The translations under genes were made by a program, and so were the position numbers. This document shows positions 1 to 9,200 of a stretch of DNA of 64,000 nt, piece after piece. The first letter of the stretch is position 1. Each line of letters starts with the position of its first letter. A model generated the notes under the pieces. The model searched no databases and had not been told where the DNA came from. It saw nothing but the letters and a program-made list of their open reading frames with translations. Source of the stretch: Selenomonadaceae bacterium (GTDB lineage: Bacteria > Bacillota > Negativicutes > Selenomonadales > Selenomonadaceae); NCBI GenBank assembly GCA_024698045.1, contig JAILRS010000018.1, forward strand, positions 62,001 through 126,000, written 5' to 3'.

Positions 1-240
1 TTTACGGGTCCGGTTAATTTGGGTAACCCCGGCGAATTTACAATGTTGGAACTTGCCGAATTGGTATTGAAACTCACGGGCAGTAAATCCAAAATTATTT
101 ATCAGCCGTTGCCCAGTGACGATCCTACTCAACGTTGTCCCGTCATTGATTTGGCAAAAGAGAAACTCAATTGGCAACCTACTGTCAAACTTGAAGACGG
201 ATTGAAACTTACAATCGACTACTTTAAGAAAAATTATTGA
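1..240 (+). CDS. UDP-glucuronate decarboxylase-like NAD-dependent epimerase (3' end only)
   Basis: The open frame enters from the left edge and ends at TGA 238-240, so only about the last 79 residues are visible and no start can be assigned. The visible part has the substrate-binding C-terminal segment of extended short-chain dehydrogenases: [16 protein letters not shown], then the [11 protein letters not shown] loop and a final [10 protein letters not shown] helix. This pattern is known from UDP-glucuronate decarboxylase (UDP-xylose synthase) and close nucleotide-sugar epimerases, which act in the cytoplasm to supply sugars for surface polysaccharide. The Rossmann and YxxxK parts lie outside the window, so the exact substrate is inferred. 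purM follows after 39 bp. Confidence 0.8.
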   Translation, partial: FTGPVNLGNPGEFTMLELAELVLKLTGSKSKIIYQPLPSDDPTQRCPVIDLAKEKLNWQPTVKLEDGLKLTIDYFKKNY

Positions 241-279
241 GCCGATAGAATTGCCGGCATTTCGGAAAGGAAAAAATTT

Positions 280-1326
280 ATGGAACAAATGACATACAAA
301 GATTCGGGCGTAGATATAGATGCGGGAAATGAATCGGTACGCCTGATAAAAAATTTCGTCCGCTCGACTTACCGACCCGAAGTGCTGGGAGATTTGGGCG
401 GCTTCGGCGGATTATTCGCGCTGAAAAATTACGACGAACCGATTTTGATTTCGGGTACCGATGGCGTCGGTACAAAACTCAAAATTGCCTTCCTGCTGAA
501 TAAACATGATACAATCGGTCAAGATGCCGTAGCGATGTGCGTTAACGATATTCTCGTTCAGGGAGCCGAACCGCTTTTCTTTTTGGATTATTTGGCAGTC
601 GGTAAACTCGTACCCGAACAAGTTGCCGATATTGTCCGTGGTGTCGCCAATGCCTGCAAAGAATCGGGCTGCGCGTTAATCGGCGGAGAAACTGCCGAGA
701 TGAGCGGATTTTATTCCGAAGGTGAATATGATATCGCAGGTTTTGCGGTTGGTGTCGTCGAAAAGAAATCGCTGATAACTTCCGCGCGTGTCAAAGTCGG
801 CGATGTGGTTATCGGTTTACCTTCAAGCGGTCTTCATTCAAACGGTTTCAGTCTCGTCCGTAAAATAGTTTTCGATCGTATGAAATTCAAAGGCGATGAA
901 AAAATTTCGGAACTGGGCAAAACAATCGGCGAAGAATTGTTGACACCTACGCGGCTTTATCCTGCGACGTGTTTACCGTTAATCCGCAAGTTCGGCGAAA
1001 AAATTCACGGACTCGTTCACATTACGGGCGGCGGATTCTACGAAAATATTCCGCGTGCATTGCCCGACGGTTTGGGCGTGACCATCGACGCAGATAAATG
1101 GACTGTTCCCAAAATTTTCGGCTTGCTACAGGAGTGGGGAAATGTTCCGAGGCGCGAAATGTTGCGGACGTTTAATTGCGGTATCGGCATGATTTTAATC
1201 GTCGATGAAAATTCTGTTGACGAATTGGGCAAACATCTGACCGATAGCGGCGAAGAATTTTATACAATCGGGCGCGTCGTCGAGGGTAACGGCGTCGAGG
1301 TTATCGGCGGTAATTTGAAGGATTGA
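280..1326 (+). CDS. purM: Phosphoribosylformylglycinamidine cyclo-ligase (AIR synthetase)
   Basis: PurM closes the imidazole ring of the purine pathway, turning FGAM plus ATP into AIR in the cytoplasm. The 348-residue product is of normal family length and is recognisable throughout: the ATP-binding SGTDGVGTK at residues 58-66, a GGETAEM motif, [17 protein letters not shown] in the middle, and [13 protein letters not shown] near the C-terminal third. The ATG at 280 follows a GGAAAGG ribosome site. It is the first gene of a short purine group (purM, small ORF, purN/IMPCH fusion) that ends in a terminator at 2787-2823; purD, purF and purL are not nearby. Confidence 0.97.
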   Translation: MEQMTYKDSGVDIDAGNESVRLIKNFVRSTYRPEVLGDLGGFGGLFALKNYDEPILISGTDGVGTKLKIAFLLNKHDTIGQDAVAMCVNDILVQGAEPLFFLDYLAVGKLVPEQVADIVRGVANACKESGCALIGGETAEMSGFYSEGEYDIAGFAVGVVEKKSLITSARVKVGDVVIGLPSSGLHSNGFSLVRKIVFDRMKFKGDEKISELGKTIGEELLTPTRLYPATCLPLIRKFGEKIHGLVHITGGGFYENIPRALPDGLGVTIDADKWTVPKIFGLLQEWGNVPRREMLRTFNCGIGMILIVDENSVDELGKHLTDSGEEFYTIGRVVEGNGVEVIGGNLKD

Positions 1327-1354
1327 GCGTCAATTTTTCTGCAGGTAACGATTT

Positions 1355-1522
1355 ATGTTTTGGATAGTTTTGATATTTATATTTGCGATAGCTTTGTTGG
1401 TTGCGTTCATTCATATGTTGATAACAAACGGAACAAATATATTTGACAACTATGACGGCGATGGCGAAGATAATGACGACGACGATAACGATAGTGACGG
1501 AGGCGGTGACGGTGGCGATTGA
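1355..1522 (+). CDS. Small membrane protein with Asp/Gly-rich tail, overlapping the purN start
   Basis: A 55-codon frame starts at ATG 1355 and ends at TGA 1520-1522. Residues 2-23 are one continuous hydrophobic segment ([15 protein letters not shown] onward); residues 31-55 are almost only Asp, Gly, Asn and Glu. A weak AGG lies 9 bases before the ATG. It sits between purM and purN, and its last codons overlap the GTG at 1512 that best fits as the purN start, which suggests translational coupling. I do not recognise a family. The acidic tail is read in another frame as the Thr/Met-rich N-terminus of the long purN frame; the transmembrane-then-acidic composition and the GGAGG inside the tail favour this small frame as real. 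It was not tested by comparison. Confidence 0.55.
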   Translation: MFWIVLIFIFAIALLVAFIHMLITNGTNIFDNYDGDGEDNDDDDNDSDGGGDGGD

Positions 1523-2720
1523 AAAAAATTTAACGAAATTGGGCGTATTGTGTTCGGGACGCGGTACCGATTTACAATCCATAATAGACGCGATAGACAG
1601 CGGATTTCTTAAGGCAAAAATTTCTGTCGTGTTGACGGATAAGCCGAATGTCGGAGCATTGACGCGCGCACAAAAAGCCGGTATCAAAAATATCTGCGTG
1701 GACAGAAAAAATTTTTCAAATCGCGCAGACTTTGAAAGTGAATTGCTGAAACATTTGGAAGGCGTCGACTTGGTTATCTTAGCCGGTTTCATGCGAATAT
1801 TGAGTGCGGATTTCGTGCGGCAGTATGCAGGGCGGTTAATGAATATACATCCGTCGTTACTGCCGTCATTCCCCGGCGCACATGCTCACCGTGATGTATT
1901 GGCTTACGGCGCAAAAGTTTCGGGCTGTACCGTTCACTTCGTCGACGAAGGTACCGACTCGGGGCCTATAATTTTGCAGGCAGCTGTCGAGGTTTTGGAG
2001 GACGATACCGAAGAAACTTTGGCGGCAAGAGTTTTACAACAGGAACATAAAATTTATCCTCAGGCTATAAAATTATTTATCGACGGGCGTCTTAAAATAG
2101 TCGGGCGCAAAGTCGAGATAGGGGGCGGCAATATGAAAATCAAACGGGCGTTAATCAGTGTATCAAACAAATTGGGCGCGGTTGAATTGGCAAAAAGTTT
2201 AAGCAAGAGCGGTGTAGAGATAATCAGCACGGGCGGCACGGGTAAGGCAATTCGCGCGGCAGGTATCCCCGTCACTTACGTCAGCGATGTAACAGGCTTT
2301 CCCGAGATTATGAACGGACGTGTTAAAACTCTCAATCCGAAAATTCACGGCGGTATTTTGGCTGTGCGCGATAATCCCGAACACGTGCGCCAAATGGAAG
2401 AAAACAATATCGAGCCGATTGATTTGGTCGTCGTCAATCTGTATCCCTTCAAGAAGACTATCGCCAAACCCAATGTCACTTTGGAAGACGCGATAGAGAA
2501 TATTGATATCGGAGGTCCCGCAATGATTCGGGCGGCGGCGAAAAATTTCAAGTTCGTTACTGTCGTTACCAATCCGGATCGCTACGACGAAATCGCAAAA
2601 CTTGTCGCCGAAACCGGTGAAGTGCCTTTGGAGGTTCGTCAAAAATTGGCGGCGGAAGCTTTCGCACATACTGCCGATTACGACGCGGCTATCACTAAAT
2701 ATTTATCCGAAGTCTTTTAA
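1512..2720 (+). CDS. Fusion of GAR formyltransferase (PurN) and IMP cyclohydrolase domain (PurH N-terminal half)
   Basis: Two purine enzymes share one uninterrupted frame of 402 residues. Residues 1-207 are PurN (10-formyl-THF-dependent formylation of GAR), with the catalytic Asn and His in [12 protein letters not shown] and the Asp in DEGTDSGPI. Residues 208-402, from Met at 2133, are the IMP cyclohydrolase domain of Pur[58 protein letters not shown]. The AICAR transformylase half of normal PurH (about 510 residues) is missing; a terminator follows within 70 bp. GTG 1512 is chosen because GGAGG lies 8 bases upstream; the frame is open back to ATG 1443 but that stretch is shadow sequence of the small ORF. 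A GGGGGC 8 bases before ATG 2133 could allow separate internal initiation. Confidence 0.88.
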   Translation: MAIEKNLTKLGVLCSGRGTDLQSIIDAIDSGFLKAKISVVLTDKPNVGALTRAQKAGIKNICVDRKNFSNRADFESELLKHLEGVDLVILAGFMRILSADFVRQYAGRLMNIHPSLLPSFPGAHAHRDVLAYGAKVSGCTVHFVDEGTDSGPIILQAAVEVLEDDTEETLAARVLQQEHKIYPQAIKLFIDGRLKIVGRKVEIGGGNMKIKRALISVSNKLGAVELAKSLSKSGVEIISTGGTGKAIRAAGIPVTYVSDVTGFPEIMNGRVKTLNPKIHGGILAVRDNPEHVRQMEENNIEPIDLVVVNLYPFKKTIAKPNVTLEDAIENIDIGGPAMIRAAAKNFKFVTVVTNPDRYDEIAKLVAETGEVPLEVRQKLAAEAFAHTADYDAAITKYLSEVF

Positions 2721-2786
2721 ACCTGCGCAGATTGTCGAAAGTCTTATATACAATCTCGAAAAGAAACTTACGGCACAGTAAAAAAT

Positions 2787-2823
2787 AAAAGCGATTGCCC
2801 CGATAAAGGCAACCGCTTTTTTT
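2787..2823. terminator. Bidirectional intrinsic terminator between purN/IMPCH and serS
   Basis: The arms AAAAGCGATTGCC and GGCAACCGCTTTT pair around an 8-base loop with one A/C mismatch and run into a T tract. Read on the minus strand the mismatch becomes a G-U pair and is followed by TTTTATTTTTT, so the element can stop transcripts from both convergent genes. Confidence 0.8.
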
Positions 2824-2840
2824 ATGCTGAAAACTTTTTG

Positions 2841-4109
2841 TTAACGAATTTCTTCAACGTCCATGTAAGGCACTAAAGCTTTGGGGATTTTAACAGAGCC
2901 GTTAGCCTGCTGATAATTTTCGAGAATAGCCGCGACAGTACGCCCGACCGCTATGCCCGAGCCGTTCAGCGTGTGCACATATTCCGGCTTACTCTTATTG
3001 TCACGACGGAATTTGATATTTGCCCGACGCGCCTGATAATCCGTGCAGTTTGAACACGAAGATATTTCGCGATATTTTCCCTGCGCAGGCATCCAAACTT
3101 CAATATCGTAAGTCTTAGCCGAAGTGAAACTCATATCGCCCGTGCAAAGTGTAATCACGCGATGCGGAATTTCCAAGGTACGCAATACATCTTCGGCGGC
3201 GTCTACCATTGACTCCAATTCTTTCCATGAGTCTTCGGGCTTCGTGAATTTAATCAGCTCTACTTTGTTGAATTGATGTTGACGAATCAAGCCGCGTGTA
3301 TCACGTCCGGCCGCTCCTGCCTCCGCGCGGAAACATGCAGTATAGCAAGCATAATATTCGGGCAGAGTGTCCGCCGATAAAATTTCGTCGCGGTGGAAAT
3401 TCGTCATGGGAACTTCCGCAGTAGGTACAAGATAATAGTCAAGCCCCTCGAGTTTGAACATATCTTCGGCGAATTTGGGAAGTTGTCCCGTACCAATCAT
3501 GCTGTCACGATTGACTATGTACGGCGCAAGCATTTCGGTATAACCGTGTTTATTCGCGTGCAAATCCATCATGAAATTAATGCAAGCACGTTCGAGTCTG
3601 GCGCCTAAGCCGCGGTAGAATGTAAATCTTGCTCCCGTTACTTTACCGGCACGATCGAAATCAAAAATATTCAATGCCGTACCGATATCCCAATGCGCTT
3701 TCGGTTCAAATTCAAACTCGCGCGGCGTCCCCCATCTGCGTACTTCGGGATTTTGCGAATCGTCAAGCCCGATAGGTACATCTGCCGCAGGTATGTTAGG
3801 GATGTGCAGGAGTAAATCGCGCAAACCGTTTTCGACATCACGCAGCTCCGAATCAAGCGCGGAAATTTTCGCGCCCATTTGACGCACTTCCGCCGATATC
3901 GCTTCCGTATCTTCTCCTGCCTTCTTCATCGCCCCGATTTTTTTCGACGTCGTATTGCGTTCGCTCTTTAACTGTTCCGTCTCACTCAAAATCGCGCGGC
4001 GTCTCTGTTCGAGTTCGCCGAAGTTGTCAAGGCTCAATTTGTTATTGCGATTCTTTAACATAGCGCGAATTTCATCGAGGTTATCGCGCACATATTTCAT
4101 ATCAAGCAA
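2841..4109 (-). CDS. serS: Seryl-tRNA synthetase
   Basis: Class II aminoacyl-tRNA synthetase that charges tRNA-Ser (and tRNA-Sec where present) in the cytoplasm. The N-terminal third is the long antiparallel coiled-coil arm that grips the tRNA ([20 protein letters not shown] onward); the catalytic core follows with motif 2 ([15 protein letters not shown]) and motif 3 ([18 protein letters not shown]). The frame is open to 4169, but TTG at 4109 has GGGAGG exactly 8 bases upstream and gives the N-terminus [11 protein letters not shown], matching the MLD start usual in the family; ATG 4100 would sit 17 bases from the site. It is the last gene of a minus-strand run and follows the UbiA gene by 60 bp. 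Confidence 0.96.
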   Translation of the reverse strand: MLDMKYVRDNLDEIRAMLKNRNNKLSLDNFGELEQRRRAILSETEQLKSERNTTSKKIGAMKKAGEDTEAISAEVRQMGAKISALDSELRDVENGLRDLLLHIPNIPAADVPIGLDDSQNPEVRRWGTPREFEFEPKAHWDIGTALNIFDFDRAGKVTGARFTFYRGLGARLERACINFMMDLHANKHGYTEMLAPYIVNRDSMIGTGQLPKFAEDMFKLEGLDYYLVPTAEVPMTNFHRDEILSADTLPEYYACYTACFRAEAGAAGRDTRGLIRQHQFNKVELIKFTKPEDSWKELESMVDAAEDVLRTLEIPHRVITLCTGDMSFTSAKTYDIEVWMPAQGKYREISSCSNCTDYQARRANIKFRRDNKSKPEYVHTLNGSGIAVGRTVAAILENYQQANGSVKIPKALVPYMDVEEIR

Positions 4110-4169
4110 AGTGGATTCCTCCCAAAATTTTTTCGCCGATATTTTAGCAAAGCATATCGACTTTTGCAA

Positions 4170-5015
4170 TCAATCGTAGCTGAGCCATGTAAATACAAAT
4201 ATCGCTATCGATACAATGCCGTTGCGCATGAAGTACGCTTGAGTTACTTCGCGGTAATCGTTCGGGCGGACGATTGCATGTTGATAGATTAACGCCAATG
4301 CCGCAATCGCTACGCCTATAAAATACAACGCGCCCAAGTTTAATATCAGACCGACCGCCACGAAACAAATCATTGATACGACGTGCAATATCTTAGCTAT
4401 CGTCAACGCGCCTGCCGCTCCGTATTTCGTCGCCAAAGAGTTTAACCCGTGCGATTTGTCAAAGTGTTCGTCTTGCGCTCCGTAAACCGCATCAAACGCC
4501 CCTATCCACAACGCGACCGCTATACATAAAATTATCATCGGCAATGAAATTTCTTCCGTCAAAGCGACCCATGCCCCTGCCGGTGCCATCGCTATTGCCA
4601 CGCCTAAAAATAAGTGACACCATGCCGTAAATCTTTTCGTGAACGGGTAGATGATGAACGGAATCGCCGCAATAGGTAACAGCTTCAAACAAATTGTCGG
4701 TAACTGCGCAACCGCAACTATCAACACGATTAAACACACCGCGATAAATATTAACGCCTCACCTTTGGATATTTCGCCGCGTACCATTGCGCGATAAGAC
4801 AATCGCGGCTGTAACTTGTCATATTTCAAATCCGCTAAGTTGTCTATCGCTATCGCAGCCCATCGCGCCGAAGTTATCGCTATCAAAATCAAAATTACCG
4901 TCGAAAAATCGGGGTGTCCGTTCGTCGCCATGAACGCGCTCGCCAATGCAAACGGCAGACTAAATATCGTATGCGGCAATGCTATGTTATTCGCGTGCGA
5001 TTTAAATTTGCTCAT
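4170..5015 (-). CDS. UbiA-family aromatic prenyltransferase (MqnP/UbiA-like)
   Basis: An integral membrane protein of 281 residues with about eight or nine hydrophobic helices. Both Asp-rich prenyl-diphosphate/Mg sites of the UbiA family are visible: AIDNLADLKYDKLQPR early and YGAQDEHFDKSHGLNSL in the second half. Such enzymes attach a polyprenyl chain to an aromatic ring in quinone synthesis. The 'ubiA-other' form common in anaerobes is proposed to be MqnP of the futalosine menaquinone route; that assignment is inference, as no mqn gene is in the window. Its ATG overlaps the stop of the upstream kinase gene by 4 bases, so the two are co-translated. Confidence 0.85.
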   Translation of the reverse strand: MSKFKSHANNIALPHTIFSLPFALASAFMATNGHPDFSTVILILIAITSARWAAIAIDNLADLKYDKLQPRLSYRAMVRGEISKGEALIFIAVCLIVLIVAVAQLPTICLKLLPIAAIPFIIYPFTKRFTAWCHLFLGVAIAMAPAGAWVALTEEISLPMIILCIAVALWIGAFDAVYGAQDEHFDKSHGLNSLATKYGAAGALTIAKILHVVSMICFVAVGLILNLGALYFIGVAIAALALIYQHAIVRPNDYREVTQAYFMRNGIVSIAIFVFTWLSYD

Positions 5016-5764
5016 TGCTTTTCGATATCACCGTCCGCCAATATTTTCCATACTTCATCCGATTTCGCCGCATTTTTCCGTACCCGTTTAATATTCTTAC
5101 CGTCACTGAACTCGAAAAATTTTTCTGCTTCTTCACGACTTAAACCGCCTACTACCTTGCGATTGATTAAACGTTCACGCAAAAGATTTTCGTCGTCGAC
5201 ATCAATGAAGACCGAGTAATCGCAAAGTACGCGCACCGTTGTCCAATTTGGTTCGTCCAACAGTAAATAATTTCCGTCAATCAAAATGATATCTTCTTCT
5301 ACGGGCAGAATGTCAGACAATACATCATGAATTTTTCTGTCGTAAACATTCCAATCAGTACCCTCTTGTCTCACTTCGCGTATCTTTTCGATGAGTTTAT
5401 CTACGTCGAAAGTTTCGGGCGCACCTTTTATTTCGCTCAACGGAATTATTTTTCCATCATGCTCGATTGTATTCGATTCCAAATAATCGTTGGGATAATG
5501 AAAGCCGTCCATGCTCAAAGCGCGGATATTATCAACTTCCTTACGTTCGTGACTGAGTTTCTCAAGAAATTGCGCCAATATCGTTTTGCCTATGCCCGGT
5601 GCTCCTGCTATGTAGACAACTATTTTTCTGTCGACCGTTAAATGTAAATCCGTTAATTCGCGGAGGAACGGCATAAATACTTTTTCAATCGTGTCCGTGT
5701 TGAATTTGACATCTTCTTCCAAGCCGTTTATCTCCATTTTGTACGTTAAGAAATTTTTTTCCAT
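5012..5764 (-). CDS. P-loop kinase of the nucleoside/phosphoribulokinase-uridine kinase type
   Basis: The 250-residue soluble protein has a Walker A motif GAPGIGKT at residues 54-61, a substrate segment SMDGFHYPNDYLE, and IILIDGNYLLL as a Walker B-like strand. This combination belongs to the uridine kinase/pantothenate kinase/phosphoribulokinase group often annotated as 'nucleoside/nucleotide kinase family protein'; the phosphate acceptor cannot be told from sequence. A GAGGGG ribosome site precedes ATG 5764. Residues 1-45 before the P-loop are longer than in uridine kinases. The gene overlaps the UbiA gene by 4 bases and lies 29 bp downstream of the flavin-fold gene. Confidence 0.8.
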   Translation of the reverse strand: MEKNFLTYKMEINGLEEDVKFNTDTIEKVFMPFLRELTDLHLTVDRKIVVYIAGAPGIGKTILAQFLEKLSHERKEVDNIRALSMDGFHYPNDYLESNTIEHDGKIIPLSEIKGAPETFDVDKLIEKIREVRQEGTDWNVYDRKIHDVLSDILPVEEDIILIDGNYLLLDEPNWTTVRVLCDYSVFIDVDDENLLRERLINRKVVGGLSREEAEKFFEFSDGKNIKRVRKNAAKSDEVWKILADGDIEKQ

Positions 5765-5793
5765 AATTCCCCTCCGAAATCGTGACGACCAAA

Positions 5794-6294
5794 TTATTTA
5801 ATTTCTCCGTTGCGTACCAATTCGCGCGCCGCCTTACCCGTAATGTGTTCTATCGTCATCACGGGAATAACTACCGCGCTCACTCTTGACAATTCTTTCG
5901 ACCGTAATTCTTCGCGTACATTCATTGAATATTTATCCGCCAGCAATTCAAGTCCGTGAAGTTTTTCGGGATCGTTATCATCTTCAATCAATTTTATCCG
6001 ACCGAATGCGATTACGCTTGTGAAGTAAGTCGTAAACTCTTCGGCTACAACATCATGTCGACCTACCACGCAAAACGATGCTTTGTCATTACGGCGAATT
6101 GCGTCGAGTTTATGTCCCGTCTTCGCACTGTGAAAATATATTTTCCCGTCCTCGACAGCATAATTAATCGGCACGCTGTAAGGGTAACCGTCATCGCCGC
6201 TCAATGCCAATACTCCGTAGTCACCTTCACGCAATATTTTTGCCGCCGTTTCTTCCGATATCACACATTTTTTACGCCGCATCTCCCTAAACAT
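5794..6294 (-). CDS. Pyridoxamine 5'-phosphate oxidase-fold flavoprotein (NimA-like)
   Basis: The 166-residue protein has the split-barrel FMN-binding pattern of the NimA/PPOX-like group: ILREGDYGVLALSGDDGYPYSVPINYAVEDGKIYFHSAKTGHK, written here as short blocks GVLALS, GYPYSVPINY and IYFHSA. Members bind FMN or F420 and reduce small substrates; some lower sensitivity to nitroimidazoles, but most are of unknown substrate. Drug resistance is not implied by sequence alone. GGAGG stands 7 bases before ATG 6294. It sits 12 bp after the small coiled-coil gene and before the P-loop kinase in the same direction. Confidence 0.85.
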   Translation of the reverse strand: MFREMRRKKCVISEETAAKILREGDYGVLALSGDDGYPYSVPINYAVEDGKIYFHSAKTGHKLDAIRRNDKASFCVVGRHDVVAEEFTTYFTSVIAFGRIKLIEDDNDPEKLHGLELLADKYSMNVREELRSKELSRVSAVVIPVMTIEHITGKAARELVRNGEIK

Positions 6295-6306
6295 TGCCGC
6301 GCCTCC

Positions 6307-6684
6307 TCAATGTCCTGCAGATATCCCGTCTCTTACATATTCCGCCAATCGCGTACTTTCTTTCGTCGCACTGTCTATCTTCGCTATTTCCGATTTGCAA
6401 TCCGTCAAGACTTTTATCGCCGCGTCTATTTTCTTTATCGTCAATTCTTCCTCGTTAACAATTTTGCTCAGTGATTGCCGACAATTATTCAGCAACTCAT
6501 TCCTCAATCTCTGACGATATCCGTTTCGATTTTCTATCGCTTTCGTTATACTCAATATTTCTTCCATCGTATGAATCGCCGCCAGATAATCATATTTCAT
6601 CTGCGCAGATAATGAGGCTGCTCCGTTTTCCGCCGACACTTTCCCTTGATTTACCGCATCTTTGAATCTGTCAATCGTTGCCAT
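6307..6684 (-). CDS. Hypothetical small coiled-coil protein
   Basis: A 125-residue soluble protein starting MATIDRFKDAVNQGK. It is mostly predicted helix with heptad-like hydrophobic spacing in the middle and C-terminal thirds (KAIENRNGYRQRL, EELTIKKIDAAIKVL), no signal peptide, no cysteine cluster and no membrane segment. The frame runs back to 6717, but ATG 6684 has AAGGAG 9 bases upstream. I do not recognise the family. It lies between pnp and the flavin-fold gene, only 12 bp from the latter, so it is probably co-transcribed; function is unknown. Confidence 0.7.
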   Translation of the reverse strand: MATIDRFKDAVNQGKVSAENGAASLSAQMKYDYLAAIHTMEEILSITKAIENRNGYRQRLRNELLNNCRQSLSKIVNEEELTIKKIDAAIKVLTDCKSEIAKIDSATKESTRLAEYVRDGISAGH

Positions 6685-6763
6685 TATGCTCATCTCCTTT
6701 AAAATACAAGACGCCAACGCGGTTTTGTCCGTGGTGACGTCGATTTTTTACTTCATTCTAAAA

Positions 6764-8959
6764 TTATTTTCTACGGAAGCCGTCGCGCGAATTTTTAAAG
6801 TCTCCCTGTTGCTTATCATTGCGCGGACGTCCTTGACCAAAATTTTTCGGCGGACGCGGACGCGGTGTATCTCCCTCTATCAACGCACGATGACTTACAT
6901 TTATTCTGCCCTTATCGTCAATCTCCGTGACCTTCACCGTAATTTTATCACCGACCTTCACTGCATCTTCTACCGTCGGGATTCTCTTATCGGATAACTG
7001 CGAAATGTGACACAATCCTTCTTTACCCGTGAGCAATTCGACAAATGCGCCCGTCGGAATTATTCGCGTTACTGTTCCCTCGTATATTTCGCCCGGTGTC
7101 ACGTCGTGAACTATATCTTCTATCATCTTTATTGCCTTGTCTATTCCGTTTACATTTGGCGACGTAACAAATATCATGCCGTCTTCGTGTATATCGACTG
7201 CCACTCCGGTTTCCTCGATGATTTTGTTGACGACCTTACCGCCCGTGCCGATGACCTCACGGATTTTTTCGACTGCTATCTTTATCGTACGTACGCGCGG
7301 AGCATACGGCGACAACTCTGCCGCAGGTTCGCTTATTACCTCGAGCATTTTACCAAGGATGAAACTTCTGCCGCGTTTTGCCTGCGCCAATGCATCACTT
7401 AATATTTCGCGCGATATTCCTGCTACTTTGATATCCATTTGAATCGCGGTGACGCCTTCGGTTGTTCCGGCTACCTTGAAGTCCATATCGCCCAATGCGT
7501 CTTCCATTCCCTGTATATCCGTTAAAATTGTGTAGGCATCTCCGTCTTTTACCAAACCCATAGCCACTCCGCTTACAGGGCGTTTTATCGGTACGCCTGC
7601 TTGCATAAGACTCAACGTACTGCCGCAAACGCTACCCATTGAGCTGGAGCCGTTACTTTCCAATACTTCCGACACTAATCTTATTGTATAGGGGAAATCT
7701 TCAATAGAAGGAATAACGGGCACGAGTGCGCGTTCGGCTAATGCGCCATGACCTATTTCGCGACGTCCGGGGCTACGTACGGGGCGCGCCTCTCCTACGC
7801 TGTAACCGGGGAAATTATAGTGATGGATATAGTGTTTTGTGTATTCGGGTTCCAAACCGTCGATTATCTGTTCGTCGCCTATTGCTCCCAATGTTGTTAT
7901 CGTTAATACCTGTGTTTGACCGCGTGTGAATAAGCCCGAACCATGAGTACGATTGAACAAATTTACTTCGCAGGAAATCGGGCGCACTTCCTCCAAACCG
8001 CGACCATCGGGGCGTATTTTTTCATGCGTTATCATTTTACGAACGACTTCTTTTTCTAACTTGTAGAATATTGCCGCGACATCTTTTTCGAGATTCGGAT
8101 ATTCTTCCGCAGGGAATTTTTCGGTTAATGATGCCGTGACTTCCGCTCTTACTTCATTGACTGCCTCATCACGAGCAAGTTTATCGGGATTGCGGACGGC
8201 CGTGTTAATTTTTTCCAAAGCAAGTTCACGTACGGCGGCAGTTACTTCTTCATCGGGATGGAAAAGTTTCACGTCGCGTTTTTCCTTACCTACTGCCGCG
8301 GCTATTTCTTCTTGGAATGCCACAACTTTTTTTATCGTTTCGTGACCGAATAAAATTGCCTCGAGTACTGTTTCCTCGGGTAATTCTTTTACTCCTGCCT
8401 CGACCATCATAACTGCATCGCGCGAACCGGCTACTATCAAATCCATTTCCGATTCTTCAAGCTGAGCTTTCGTCGGATTGATTATAAATTCTCCGTTAAT
8501 TCTTCCGACGTGAACACCTGCGATAGGACCGTTGAAAGGGATATCAGAAACGCACAGCGCACACGATGCGCCTATCATTGCCGCTATTTCCGCCGCGTTA
8601 TCTTCGTCAAAGCTAAACACCGTGCCGATTATCTGAACGTCATTGCGAAAACCTTCGGGGAATAACGGGCGGATAGGTCTGTCGATAAGACGACTTTTTA
8701 AAATCGCACTGGTTGCGGGACGTCCTTCGCGTTTTATAAAACCGCCGGGGATTTTTCCGGCCGCATACATTTTTTCTTCAAAGTCAACTGTCAACGGGAA
8801 AAAGTCGGCACCTTCGCGCGGTTCTGCCGACATCGTAGCCGCTACCAAGACCGCCGTATCGCCGTAGCGTACCAATACTGCGCCGTTCGCCTGCTTTGCC
8901 ATCTTACCGTGCTCGACTATCAATTTTCTGCCGCCCAGTTCCATTTCAAACGTATTCAA
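6764..8959 (-). CDS. pnp: Polyribonucleotide nucleotidyltransferase (PNPase)
   Basis: A 731-residue 3'-5' phosphorolytic exoribonuclease, trimeric, part of the RNA decay machinery. Two RNase PH-like domains are visible (first around [22 protein letters not shown], second around [16 protein letters not shown]), then a KH domain ([22 protein letters not shown]) and an S1 domain ([30 protein letters not shown]), followed by an Arg/Asn-rich tail. The start is TTG 8959, with AGGAGG 8 bases upstream. rpsO, the common upstream neighbour of pnp, is not found here; a 240-bp gap separates it from rodZ. Confidence 0.97.
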   Translation of the reverse strand: MNTFEMELGGRKLIVEHGKMAKQANGAVLVRYGDTAVLVAATMSAEPREGADFFPLTVDFEEKMYAAGKIPGGFIKREGRPATSAILKSRLIDRPIRPLFPEGFRNDVQIIGTVFSFDEDNAAEIAAMIGASCALCVSDIPFNGPIAGVHVGRINGEFIINPTKAQLEESEMDLIVAGSRDAVMMVEAGVKELPEETVLEAILFGHETIKKVVAFQEEIAAAVGKEKRDVKLFHPDEEVTAAVRELALEKINTAVRNPDKLARDEAVNEVRAEVTASLTEKFPAEEYPNLEKDVAAIFYKLEKEVVRKMITHEKIRPDGRGLEEVRPISCEVNLFNRTHGSGLFTRGQTQVLTITTLGAIGDEQIIDGLEPEYTKHYIHHYNFPGYSVGEARPVRSPGRREIGHGALAERALVPVIPSIEDFPYTIRLVSEVLESNGSSSMGSVCGSTLSLMQAGVPIKRPVSGVAMGLVKDGDAYTILTDIQGMEDALGDMDFKVAGTTEGVTAIQMDIKVAGISREILSDALAQAKRGRSFILGKMLEVISEPAAELSPYAPRVRTIKIAVEKIREVIGTGGKVVNKIIEETGVAVDIHEDGMIFVTSPNVNGIDKAIKMIEDIVHDVTPGEIYEGTVTRIIPTGAFVELLTGKEGLCHISQLSDKRIPTVEDAVKVGDKITVKVTEIDDKGRINVSHRALIEGDTPRPRPPKNFGQGRPRNDKQQGDFKNSRDGFRRK

Positions 8960-9200
8960 ATTATTTTCCTCCTGTTTGTCTCATTCTTATCTTTGTAGAC
9001 TTTCGACACAAAATATTTTCTTCCTTCAAAAGGTAACGTGAGGCAACGTGACTTTGCATACCGAAATTACGCCGAAATTCTCGACAAGCTCGGTAAACAA
9101 TCGTGCCCGTAACGATAACCGATTGAAAGTATCAGCGTTACCGTAAAAAATCGGAGATACCTTTGACGATATCCCCGACAGTTAATTCGATTTGAAAATA
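8960..9200. other. Intergenic gap between rodZ and pnp with a short repeated motif
   Basis: No coding frame or RNA family is recognised in these 241 bases. The pnp ribosome site lies at the low-coordinate end. At 9042-9060 is GGCAACGTGACTTTGCAT, nearly identical (one mismatch) to bases at 23569-23586, and just before it a half copy GGTAACGTGA. The meaning is unknown. Confidence 0.5.

Noticed and set aside
1443-1511. Longer N-terminus ([14 protein letters not shown]...) for the PurN fusion
   Set aside because: It is the third-frame reading of the acidic tail of the small ORF, has no ribosome site, and GTG 1512 has an ideal one.
2721-2786. Frameshifted remnant of the AICAR formyltransferase half of PurH
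   Set aside because: Only about 65 bases separate the stop from the terminator, and no AICAR formyltransferase motif is present in any frame.
5794-6294. Naming the flavin-fold gene as a nitroimidazole resistance gene
   Set aside because: The fold is shared by many proteins of other function; sequence alone does not support resistance.
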